A DNA stretch of 7,044 nt, from contig JAEUUM010000155.1 of NCBI GenBank assembly GCA_016787375.1, positions 1 through 7,044 on the forward strand, read 5' to 3'. Source of the stretch: Saprospiraceae bacterium (lineage in GTDB: Bacteria > Bacteroidota > Bacteroidia > Chitinophagales > Saprospiraceae). Position numbers and translations under genes: made by a program. The notes below the pieces were generated by a model. The model had not been told where the DNA came from. It made no database searches and was given only the letters and a program-made list of their open reading frames with translations. This document shows, piece after piece, positions 1 to 5,970 of this stretch (positions are counted from its first letter, which is position 1; the number at the start of each line of letters is the position of its first letter).

Positions 1-1622
1 GTATGCAAAAGTACCTGAAAGATTTGAAACCAACCAGCATGGAAGACCTGATTGCCATGAACGCATTATATCGTCCCGGTCCCATGGATTATATTCCTCA
101 ATTCATAAACAGGAAGCATGGGCGTGAAAAAACGGAATACCCGCATGAATGGCTGGAAGAAATGTTGGCACCCACCAATGGCATCATGGTCTATCAGGAA
201 CAAATTATGGAGGCCGCCAGAATCATGGCTGATTTTAGTCTGGGTAAAGCAGATTCTCTTCGAAGAGCCATGGGTAAGAAGAAGGTCGAAGAAATGCAAA
301 AAAACCGTGAGGAATTTATTGAAGGCGCATTAAAAAAAGGTGTTCCTGTAGAGAAATCAGGTGAAATATTCGACATCATGGAAAAATTTGCTTCGTATGG
401 TTTTAACAGATCGCATGCAGCCGCTTACTCCGTTGTAGCATACCAAACTGCCTACCTAAAAGCACATTATCCCGCCGAATTCATGGCATCCGTTTTGACA
501 CACAACAAAAACAACCTAGAAACCATCTATTTTTTCCTCAGAGAATGCAAAAGGATGGGTTTAAAGGTTTTAGGGCCAGATATAAATGAAAGTAAAAATG
601 ATTTCACCGTAAATGCAGCCGGGCAAATTCGGTTTGGTCTTACTGCATTGAAAGGAGTTGGCGAAGGTCCGGTTGAAGAAATACTGAGGGAAAAAGCAGC
701 GAGAGGACCCTTTAAAAGCGTGTTTGACTTAGTTGAAAGATTAAACTTGAGAACAATTAATAAAAAATGTTTGGAGAGTTTGATATTAGGCGGCGGACTT
801 GATTGTTTCTCAGATATTGACAGGGCGCAATACTTTGCACCAAGTGGCAAATACGAATCATTTATTGAAGCCGTTCTAAAATATGGTAACACATATAAAG
901 AACAAACGCAATCTGCAGCGATTTCATTGTTTGGTGATATTGGTGACTCCTATTTAGTAAAACCGGAAATTCCTAAAGCTGATCCCTGGCCGTTAATTGA
1001 AAAGTTGGAAAAAGAGCGTGAAATGACCGGAATTTACCTCAGTGGGCATCCTTTGGATGATTACAAAGCTGAGGTTAATAGCTTTACAAATTGTTCATTG
1101 GCAAATATCGAAAATTTCAGAGCCTCTAAAATTAAAGTTGCTGCGATTGTAACCTCTTCCAACAGTAGAGTTGATAAAAAAGGGAATCCAATGGGAAGCT
1201 TTACCATTCAGGATTATACTGGTTCTTTTGATATAACACTTTTTAGAGAAGATTATCAAAAATTTGGGCATTTATTTAAGCATGGCAACGTGATTTATGT
1301 TGAAGGACTCTGGAAACCACGCTACAACAATGATGGTATGATTTTCAATGTTACCAGTGCATCCATGCTTTCTGATGTTGCTTCGAATTTTACAGAATCT
1401 TTAACAATTAAATTACCCATTTCAGGCATAGATCAACTTAAAATCAATCAATTGGAAAAGGTATTTTCAAAAAAAACAGGGAAACACAGACTTAAATTCA
1501 ATTTGTACGATCCATTGGAAAACATTACGCTTCAATTACTTTCCACTGAAAGGAAAGTAAATGTTGACACAAATTTTTTAACAGAACTTGAAAAATTAGG
1601 CTTCGAATTTTCATTGACTTAA
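1..1622 (+). CDS. dnaE: DNA polymerase III subunit alpha (DnaE), 3' part
   Basis: This is the replicative DNA polymerase catalytic subunit, cut by the left edge; the reading frame is open to base 1, and the ATG at 3 is internal. About 540 residues remain of a protein usually 1,100-1,200 long, so the PHP domain and palm with the catalytic aspartates lie outside. Residue numbers count from the ATG at 3. The fingers region is visible: YRPGPM (23-28), YQEQIM (64-69), LRRAMGKKK (86-94) and YGFNRSHAAAY (132-142), all close to E. coli DnaE. A helix-hairpin-helix follows (LKGVGEGP, 216-223), then a clamp-binding-like AISLF (306-310), a GxYLSGHPLDDY segment, and an OB-fold from about 377 (IKVAAIV, then MGSFTIQDYTGSFDITLF). 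The end, just after the OB-fold-linked domain, matches the usual C-terminus. It is DnaE-type, not PolC. The next gene starts 32 bp downstream on the same strand. Confidence 0.97.
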   Translation, partial: MQKYLKDLKPTSMEDLIAMNALYRPGPMDYIPQFINRKHGREKTEYPHEWLEEMLAPTNGIMVYQEQIMEAARIMADFSLGKADSLRRAMGKKKVEEMQKNREEFIEGALKKGVPVEKSGEIFDIMEKFASYGFNRSHAAAYSVVAYQTAYLKAHYPAEFMASVLTHNKNNLETIYFFLRECKRMGLKVLGPDINESKNDFTVNAAGQIRFGLTALKGVGEGPVEEILREKAARGPFKSVFDLVERLNLRTINKKCLESLILGGGLDCFSDIDRAQYFAPSGKYESFIEAVLKYGNTYKEQTQSAAISLFGDIGDSYLVKPEIPKADPWPLIEKLEKEREMTGIYLSGHPLDDYKAEVNSFTNCSLANIENFRASKIKVAAIVTSSNSRVDKKGNPMGSFTIQDYTGSFDITLFREDYQKFGHLFKHGNVIYVEGLWKPRYNNDGMIFNVTSASMLSDVASNFTESLTIKLPISGIDQLKINQLEKVFSKKTGKHRLKFNLYDPLENITLQLLSTERKVNVDTNFLTELEKLGFEFSLT

Positions 1623-1654
1623 TAATTAATAGCACAAAAAATCGTTCTCAAGAA

Positions 1655-2188
1655 ATGAAATTAATCACCTTTATATCTGTAGTATTTTTGCTGTTCACAA
1701 TCAGCTGTAACAACGCCCCTGACAAAAAGGAGAACAATCCTGCAAATGATCAAATAACAAATATCAAGACACCAGACGTAATAACAGCTTTTGATCAGCT
1801 TGACGAGAAGTATTTTCATTTAAAAGATACCTTGCTAGTAGTAAACTTTTGGGCAACGTGGTGTAAACCTTGCGTTCAGGAACTTCCTTATTTTAATGAT
1901 GTTGCCAAAAAATACAGTAGCCAAAAAGTAAAATTCCTTTTCATAAGTCTTGATTTTTTGAATACCATAGACAAATCGTTAAAACCTTTCATTCAGCAAA
2001 ACCCTTTTAACGGAGATGTTGTTCTACTTGCTGACCAAGATGTTAATAATTGGGCAATAAACATTGATAAAAACTGGGATGGTGCCATTCCAGTGACCAT
2101 GTTAATCAAAAATGACAAAAAAAGTGCTCATCTAGGATCTTTTAAAAATAGTGACGAACTAAATTCATTTATTCAATCAAACTTATAA
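1655..2188 (+). CDS. TlpA/ResA-like thioredoxin-fold lipoprotein
   Basis: Predicted envelope-anchored thiol-disulfide oxidoreductase of 177 residues. The N-terminus is a lipoprotein signal: Met-Lys, a hydrophobic run (residues 3-16), then the lipobox-like TISC with Cys18 as the lipidated residue, followed by a polar N/K/D-rich linker to about residue 40. The thioredoxin domain follows, with WATWCKPC (active-site Cys70 and Cys73) and the expected cis-proline at Pro146 (AIPVTM). The only cysteines are 18, 70 and 73, which fits one lipid anchor plus one redox pair. The CKPC sequence and the following QELP resemble the TlpA/ResA/DsbE group; substrate and direction (reductant or oxidant) cannot be read. 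The ATG start is chosen because it directly precedes the signal peptide; no Shine-Dalgarno sequence is visible. It follows dnaE by 32 bp and precedes another redoxin by 3 bp, so co-transcription is likely. Confidence 0.88.
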   Translation: MKLITFISVVFLLFTISCNNAPDKKENNPANDQITNIKTPDVITAFDQLDEKYFHLKDTLLVVNFWATWCKPCVQELPYFNDVAKKYSSQKVKFLFISLDFLNTIDKSLKPFIQQNPFNGDVVLLADQDVNNWAINIDKNWDGAIPVTMLIKNDKKSAHLGSFKNSDELNSFIQSNL

Positions 2189-2191
2189 AAC

Positions 2192-2800
2192 ATGAAGAAT
2201 TATTCAAAATTTTTGTTAGTGTCAAGTATTGCAGCTTTCATAGCTTTGACAGCATTTGTGAGCCCGCCCAATGGGTATAAAATCGGTGATAAAGCCGCAG
2301 ATTTTTCTTTAAAAGGCGTGGATGGCAAAATGCATTCATTATCTGAAATTAAAAATGCAAAAGGATATATCGTAATATTCACATGCAACCACTGTCCGTA
2401 TGCCAAAATGTATGAAGACAGAATAATTGCTCTTCATAAGAAATACAGCAAATTGGGCTATCCTGTCGTTGCGATCAATCCTAATGACCCTGAAGTTGTT
2501 CCTGAAGATAGTTTTGAAGAAATGAAAACCCGTTCAAAAGAGAAAAACTTTGGATTCAATTACTTGATTGATGAAAAACAAACAGTTTTTCCACAATATG
2601 GAGCAACAAAAACACCTCATGTGTTCTTACTTGACAAAAATAAAGTGGTAAGATACATTGGAGCCATCGATGATAATGCTCAAAGTTCGGCAGAGGTAAA
2701 AAAGAAATACCTGGAATTAGCCATAGAAGCAATTGATAAAGGTAAAAAACCTAACCCAGAGACTACTAAGGCCCTGGGATGTAGTATCAAAACAAAATAA
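2192..2800 (+). CDS. Exported thioredoxin family (redoxin, AhpC/TSA-like) protein
   Basis: A 202-residue protein with an N-terminal signal sequence or membrane anchor (hydrophobic residues about 7-23 after MKNYSK) and then a peroxiredoxin/redoxin-type thioredoxin fold. The fold opens with YKIGDKAADFSLKGVDGK (29-46), a typical AhpC/TSA-redoxin start. The active site is FTCNHCPYA with Cys65 and Cys68, and TPHVFLLD carries the cis-proline Pro142. The insert between the first helix and the cis-proline (about 96-127, NPNDPEVVPEDSFEEM) is characteristic of this thioredoxin subgroup. The tail ends in ALGCSIK, giving a third cysteine (Cys197); a C-terminal GCSIK-type ending is something I recall from relatives. 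No lipobox is seen, so it is either periplasmic or anchored by the uncleaved helix. It lies 3 bp after the lipoprotein gene and just before a strong terminator. Peroxidase activity is possible but not shown: a CxxC pair suggests disulfide exchange. Confidence 0.87.
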   Translation: MKNYSKFLLVSSIAAFIALTAFVSPPNGYKIGDKAADFSLKGVDGKMHSLSEIKNAKGYIVIFTCNHCPYAKMYEDRIIALHKKYSKLGYPVVAINPNDPEVVPEDSFEEMKTRSKEKNFGFNYLIDEKQTVFPQYGATKTPHVFLLDKNKVVRYIGAIDDNAQSSAEVKKKYLELAIEAIDKGKKPNPETTKALGCSIKTK

Positions 2801-2807
2801 ATTAGCG

Positions 2808-2843
2808 ACCCGGTATTGATAAAAAATACCGGGTTTCTTTTTT
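2808..2843 (+). terminator. Intrinsic terminator after the redoxin genes
   Basis: A perfect 10-bp inverted repeat, ACCCGGTATT (2808-2817) and AATACCGGGT (2825-2834), encloses a 7-base A-rich loop and is followed at once by a T-rich run with one C (2834-2843). It begins 8 bp after the redoxin stop codon, and so ends the dnaE-redoxin transcription block. Confidence 0.93.
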
Positions 2844-2935
2844 ACAGCCTACCCTTCCTAGCTCCAATGGCAAAATGCTTGTAATTTGTAGCTAAAACAC
2901 TACTACCATTGCCATTCTTTACTTATAATTGCAAC

Positions 2936-4075
2936 ATGAATAAGCAAAACATATTGTTTATTACAAAAATTAATTTTGGTAACAAACAGAATGCAGGGTA
3001 TCATGCAAAAGTTAGAGCCCAATCAAATGCTCTAAGGTCTTACGGATTGGATGTTGACCTGATGTATTTTAGTGAGCTAGATTTTGTGATAGAAAATCCC
3101 GAAACCACAAAATCGCAGCAATTCGGATCAAGACTTGGATTACTTTGGTATATGTATGTATTTTTTCCATTTACGACTGGCAAAAAAAAATATCAGGGTA
3201 TTTACATTCGACATTTTCTTACAAATCCATTATTTATAATTTCACTTTTTTTGTACAAACTGAGAGGGATAAAAATTGTCATGGAGGTTCCAACATATCC
3301 GTATTCCTTTGAATATAAAGGCTTTAACAAAAATAAATTTTTATATTATATTGATCAGTTTTGCGCCATGTTTTTCAGGTTTTTCATTTCCAGAATTGTG
3401 AGCTTTTCTTTTGATGATAAAATTTTTGGAATAAAGACTATCAAAACAGATAATGGAGTTGAAGTTGATAAAATATTACCAATAATCAATGTACCTCCAG
3501 TTGAGGACTCTTTACACGTCTTAGGATTGGGAAATCCCAGGGTATGGCATGCCTATGAGCGCATTATTGAAGGGATGAAAATATATTATCAGAGTGAACA
3601 AAAAGTTAAAGTGATTTTTGATGTTGTTGGTCAAGGTGGCGAGTTGCAAAAATATATTGAACTTGTAAAAGCTTATGGATTGGAGCAATATGTGAAATTT
3701 CATGGTTACCGAACAGGCAAAGAACTTGATGAAATATGTTCCTCCAGCCACCTTGCCGTTGCAAGTTTGGGAATGCACCGCATCAATGTTGCAAACGGTG
3801 AAGCTTCACCCCTCAAAGCAAGAGAGTTTGCCGCAAGGGGCATTCCATTCATCACGGGTTATTTAGATAAAGGATTCCCAACTAATTTCCCCTTTATACT
3901 CAATTTCCCATCTGATGAATCACCAATCAATATCGAAACCATAGTAAAATACTTCATTGCACTACAAAAGTCACACCCCGACTACCCAATTGAGTTGAGA
4001 AATTATGCAGCTATGAACCTGGATTGGAAGGCAAAAATGTTGCCGGTAGTGGAATTTTTCAACAGCCAAAATTGA
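2936..4075 (+). CDS. GT-B glycosyltransferase, GT4-like
   Basis: Predicted cytoplasmic or membrane-associated glycosyltransferase of 379 residues, probably using a nucleotide sugar with retention of configuration as in family GT4. The N-terminal Rossmann half starts with NILFITKINFG and the acceptor-side AGYHAKVRAQSNALRSYG. The C-terminal half begins near residue 199 (GNPRVWHAYERIIEG), runs through FDVVGQGGELQKYIELVKAYGLEQ and FHGYRTGKELDEIC (from about 255), and carries the GT4 E-x7-E motif EASPLKARE with Glu289 and Glu297. A hydrophobic, aromatic stretch about residues 100-150 may touch the membrane. An in-frame TTG at 2909 would add nine residues, but the ATG at 2936 places the first beta strand at the usual distance from the start. 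There is no Shine-Dalgarno sequence. The first half is very AT-rich (about 25% GC at 3181-3360). Gaps of 3 and 5 bp link it to the next two genes. Donor and acceptor are unknown. Confidence 0.88.
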   Translation: MNKQNILFITKINFGNKQNAGYHAKVRAQSNALRSYGLDVDLMYFSELDFVIENPETTKSQQFGSRLGLLWYMYVFFPFTTGKKKYQGIYIRHFLTNPLFIISLFLYKLRGIKIVMEVPTYPYSFEYKGFNKNKFLYYIDQFCAMFFRFFISRIVSFSFDDKIFGIKTIKTDNGVEVDKILPIINVPPVEDSLHVLGLGNPRVWHAYERIIEGMKIYYQSEQKVKVIFDVVGQGGELQKYIELVKAYGLEQYVKFHGYRTGKELDEICSSSHLAVASLGMHRINVANGEASPLKAREFAARGIPFITGYLDKGFPTNFPFILNFPSDESPINIETIVKYFIALQKSHPDYPIELRNYAAMNLDWKAKMLPVVEFFNSQN

Positions 4076-4078
4076 AGG

Positions 4079-4798
4079 ATGAATGCAGCGATAGTGATAC
4101 CGGTTTATAAAACCATACCCAATGAATCTGAATTGATGTCATTGAAACAAACCGGTAAAATATTTGAAAATGAGGTGATAATTTTGATTTGCCCTGAAAA
4201 CTTGGATTGTAGTGAATATTTGAAATATATACCACGATGCAAAATATGCCGTTTTCCAGCTGAATATTTCAAGTCTATTACAGGGTATAACCGACTGCTT
4301 TTAAGCCCTGTTTTCTATTCTGCATTTTTAACTTACGATTACATCCTGATTACCCAACTTGATGTATGGGTATTTGACAACCAGCTAAAATATTGGTGTG
4401 AGAAAGATTACGATTACATCGGTGCACCTTGGTTGGAAAAGCCACCATTAACAAAAAAAATTAACCTTCTTCCAATGGGAAAATGGATGTACAACAAGGT
4501 TGGTAATGGAGGATTTTCTTTGAGGAAAACAGAATCCCATTTCAATATTGCATCCAAGCTCTGGAGTATTTCATGGATATTTAACAAAAATGAAGATTTC
4601 TTCTGGAGCATTATTGTCCCAAATATTTTTAAAAAATTCAATATTCCAAAACTTGAAGAGGCTGTTTTCTTTGCATTTGAAATAGCACCGGAAAAAGCTT
4701 TTGAATTAACCGGTAAAAAACTACCATTTGCTGTGCATGCCTGGCAAAAACACAACCCCGATTTTTGGAAAAGTTTAATACCTTTACCACTAAAATAA
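4079..4798 (+). CDS. DUF5672 family protein, likely GT-A-type glycosyltransferase
   Basis: A 239-residue soluble protein that I assign to the DUF5672 family from its motif series, which has no established function that I know of. Visible motifs in order: AAIVIPVYK (3-11), a first strand like that of GT-A transferases; YILITQLDVWVF with Asp95 where GT-A enzymes carry a DxD-type metal site; YDYIGAPW; VGNGGFSLRK (141-150), a glycine loop; NEDFFW with Glu172-Asp173, resembling the catalytic or acceptor ED of inverting GT-A enzymes; and FAVHAW with His220. I infer a sugar transferase using a nucleotide sugar, but the DxD equivalent is reduced to DVW, so metal use is uncertain. No signal peptide or membrane helix is seen. 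The gene sits 3 bp after a glycosyltransferase gene and 5 bp before wecB, supporting a role in the same glycan. A GAAGG lies directly against the ATG, too close to be a normal ribosome binding site. Confidence 0.82.
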   Translation: MNAAIVIPVYKTIPNESELMSLKQTGKIFENEVIILICPENLDCSEYLKYIPRCKICRFPAEYFKSITGYNRLLLSPVFYSAFLTYDYILITQLDVWVFDNQLKYWCEKDYDYIGAPWLEKPPLTKKINLLPMGKWMYNKVGNGGFSLRKTESHFNIASKLWSISWIFNKNEDFFWSIIVPNIFKKFNIPKLEEAVFFAFEIAPEKAFELTGKKLPFAVHAWQKHNPDFWKSLIPLPLK

Positions 4799-4803
4799 AT
4801 CCA

Positions 4804-5913
4804 GTGAAGATTATTCAGGTAGTTGGTGCAAGACCAAATTTCATGAAAGTTGCTCCTTTACAGAGGGCTTTCAAAAAATATCCTTCCATTCAATCCCTTA
4901 TTGTTCATACCGGTCAGCATTACGATGCAGCAATGAGCGATATTTTTTTTCAGCAACTCGAATTACCTAAACCCGACTATTTCCTGGGAATTGGAGGTGG
5001 GTCGCACACCGAGCAAACAGCAAAAATCATGCTGGCATTTGAACAAATATTAATCAATGAAAAACCTGATTTGGTATTGGTAGTAGGTGATGTAAATTCT
5101 ACAATTGCTTGTGCACTTGTAGCTGTCAAAATGTTAATTCCGGTTGCACATGTTGAAGCAGGTCTTAGATCAAATGACCGGACGATGCCAGAAGAAATTA
5201 ACCGAATTTTGACAGACAATATTTCAGACTATCTTTTTGTGACAGAACCTGACGGACTTCTAAATCTTTCAAAAGAGGGAGTTGACCCAAGTAAGATCCA
5301 TTACGTTGGGAATACAATGATTGACTCTCTTGCATATTATTTACCCAATATCGATAAAATTGAATTGCCTGAAGAATTCAATTCAAATCAATTCAATGCC
5401 CATAACTACATTCTTATAACGATGCACAGGCCTTCAAATGTGGACACTGAACAAGGATTAAAAGATACAATTGCTGTAATAAAATTGGCTGCTGAATATA
5501 AGGAAGTAATTCTCCCACTTCACCCCAGAACAAAAAACAATTTGAAAAAATTTGGTCTGGACAAAGAGATTTTTTCGAATTCAAACATTATGATAACCGA
5601 CCCTCTTGGCTACCTACCCTTTGTCAAACTTTTAAAAAATGCTTGGTTGGTAATCACTGATTCCGGAGGCATCCAGGAGGAAACAACCTACCTCAAAGTA
5701 CCCTGCCTGACTTTTAGAAAAAGCACTGAAAGACCAGTTACAGTAACAGTAGGAACCAATACCATGATAAGCCAGCTCAATCTGGATGTTGTTAAAGAGA
5801 ATATAAAGGAACTATTAAATGGGAACTACAAAAAAGGCAACATCCCTGAACTATGGGATGGCCATGCTGCTGAGAGGATAGTTACAATTCTACACGAAGA
5901 ATTCAAGCCTTGA
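4804..5913 (+). CDS. wecB: UDP-N-acetylglucosamine 2-epimerase, non-hydrolysing
   Basis: Cytoplasmic enzyme interconverting UDP-GlcNAc and UDP-ManNAc, the first step toward ManNAc-containing surface glycans. The 369-residue product has the usual family length and the full motif set: IIQVVGARPNFMKVAPL, TGQHYD, VVGDVNST (Asp96), HVEAGLRSNDRTMPEEINR (Glu118 and Glu130), VGNTMID, TMHRPSNV (His208), LPLHPRT, and DSGGIQEE with the following RKSTERPVT. These four acidic/histidine positions line up with E. coli WecB Asp95, Glu117, Glu131 and His213. I choose the GTG at 4804 because it gives a protein starting MKIIQVVGARPN as in relatives; the open frame can be extended to a TTG at 4765, but that lies inside the upstream gene. 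The gene starts 5 bp after the DUF5672 stop. No WecC-like dehydrogenase is in the window. A related UDP-sugar 2-epimerase specificity cannot be ruled out. Confidence 0.94.
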   Translation: MKIIQVVGARPNFMKVAPLQRAFKKYPSIQSLIVHTGQHYDAAMSDIFFQQLELPKPDYFLGIGGGSHTEQTAKIMLAFEQILINEKPDLVLVVGDVNSTIACALVAVKMLIPVAHVEAGLRSNDRTMPEEINRILTDNISDYLFVTEPDGLLNLSKEGVDPSKIHYVGNTMIDSLAYYLPNIDKIELPEEFNSNQFNAHNYILITMHRPSNVDTEQGLKDTIAVIKLAAEYKEVILPLHPRTKNNLKKFGLDKEIFSNSNIMITDPLGYLPFVKLLKNAWLVITDSGGIQEETTYLKVPCLTFRKSTERPVTVTVGTNTMISQLNLDVVKENIKELLNGNYKKGNIPELWDGHAAERIVTILHEEFKP

Positions 5914-5937
5914 TATTTGTAATCAAAGCTTGAATTC
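5899..5937 (+). terminator. Long hairpin at the wecB stop, probable terminator
   Basis: Inverted repeat with a 10-bp perfect outer stem, GAATTCAAGC (5899-5908) and GCTTGAATTC (5928-5937), one C/A mismatch, a 5-bp inner stem TTGAT/ATCAA (5910-5914 and 5922-5926), and a 7-base loop. The left arm contains the last wecB codons and its TGA. The T-run (TTTTT, 5946-5950) lies 8 bases after the stem rather than directly next to it, so it is a weaker match to an intrinsic terminator. It lies between convergent genes and could also act on the minus strand, although no T-run follows it in that direction. Confidence 0.6.
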
Positions 5938-5951
5938 AGTGGTAATTTTTA

Positions 5952-5970
5952 CTTGATTTAAAAAATCAGG
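5952..5970 (+). terminator. Small second hairpin at the convergent junction
   Basis: An 8-bp stem with one G-T pair, CTTGATTT (5952-5959) and AAATCAGG (5963-5970), with a 3-base loop. It covers the stop codon of the minus-strand YfhO gene (TGA at 5968-5966). On the plus strand it is followed by a T/C-rich stretch (5972-5990), so it may back up the larger hairpin for transcription from wecB. The stem is AT-rich and short, and on its own it is weak evidence. Confidence 0.35.

Noticed and set aside
66..892. Open frames on both strands overlapping dnaE.
   Set aside because: They lie entirely within the strongly conserved dnaE frame, have no recognisable domains, and are best explained as shadows.
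2866..2916. Inverted repeat AATGGCAA / TTGCCATT in the gap before the GT4-like gene.
   Set aside because: Only 8 bp with a 35-base spacer, and it does not extend on either side. This is too weak to call an operator or riboswitch.
2924..2931. TATAATTG resembles the Bacteroidota -7 element TAnnTTTG just before the GT4-like gene.
   Set aside because: It sits 4 bases before the chosen ATG, which would force a leaderless mRNA, and no TTTG element lies at the proper upstream distance. In AT-rich DNA such a match is expected by chance.
2909..2935. Nine-residue N-terminal extension of the GT4-like protein from a TTG.
   Set aside because: The added residues (MPFFTYNCN) do not fit a GT-B start, whereas the ATG at 2936 gives the usual distance to the first beta strand.
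2801..2935. Search for a tRNA, small RNA or riboswitch in the longest intergenic gap.
   Set aside because: Beyond the terminator I see no cloverleaf, conserved aptamer core or second T-tailed hairpin.
4414..4755. A 113-residue minus-strand open frame inside the DUF5672 gene.
   Set aside because: It is antisense to a gene with clear family motifs, and its translation shows no signal peptide, domain or repeat that I recognise.
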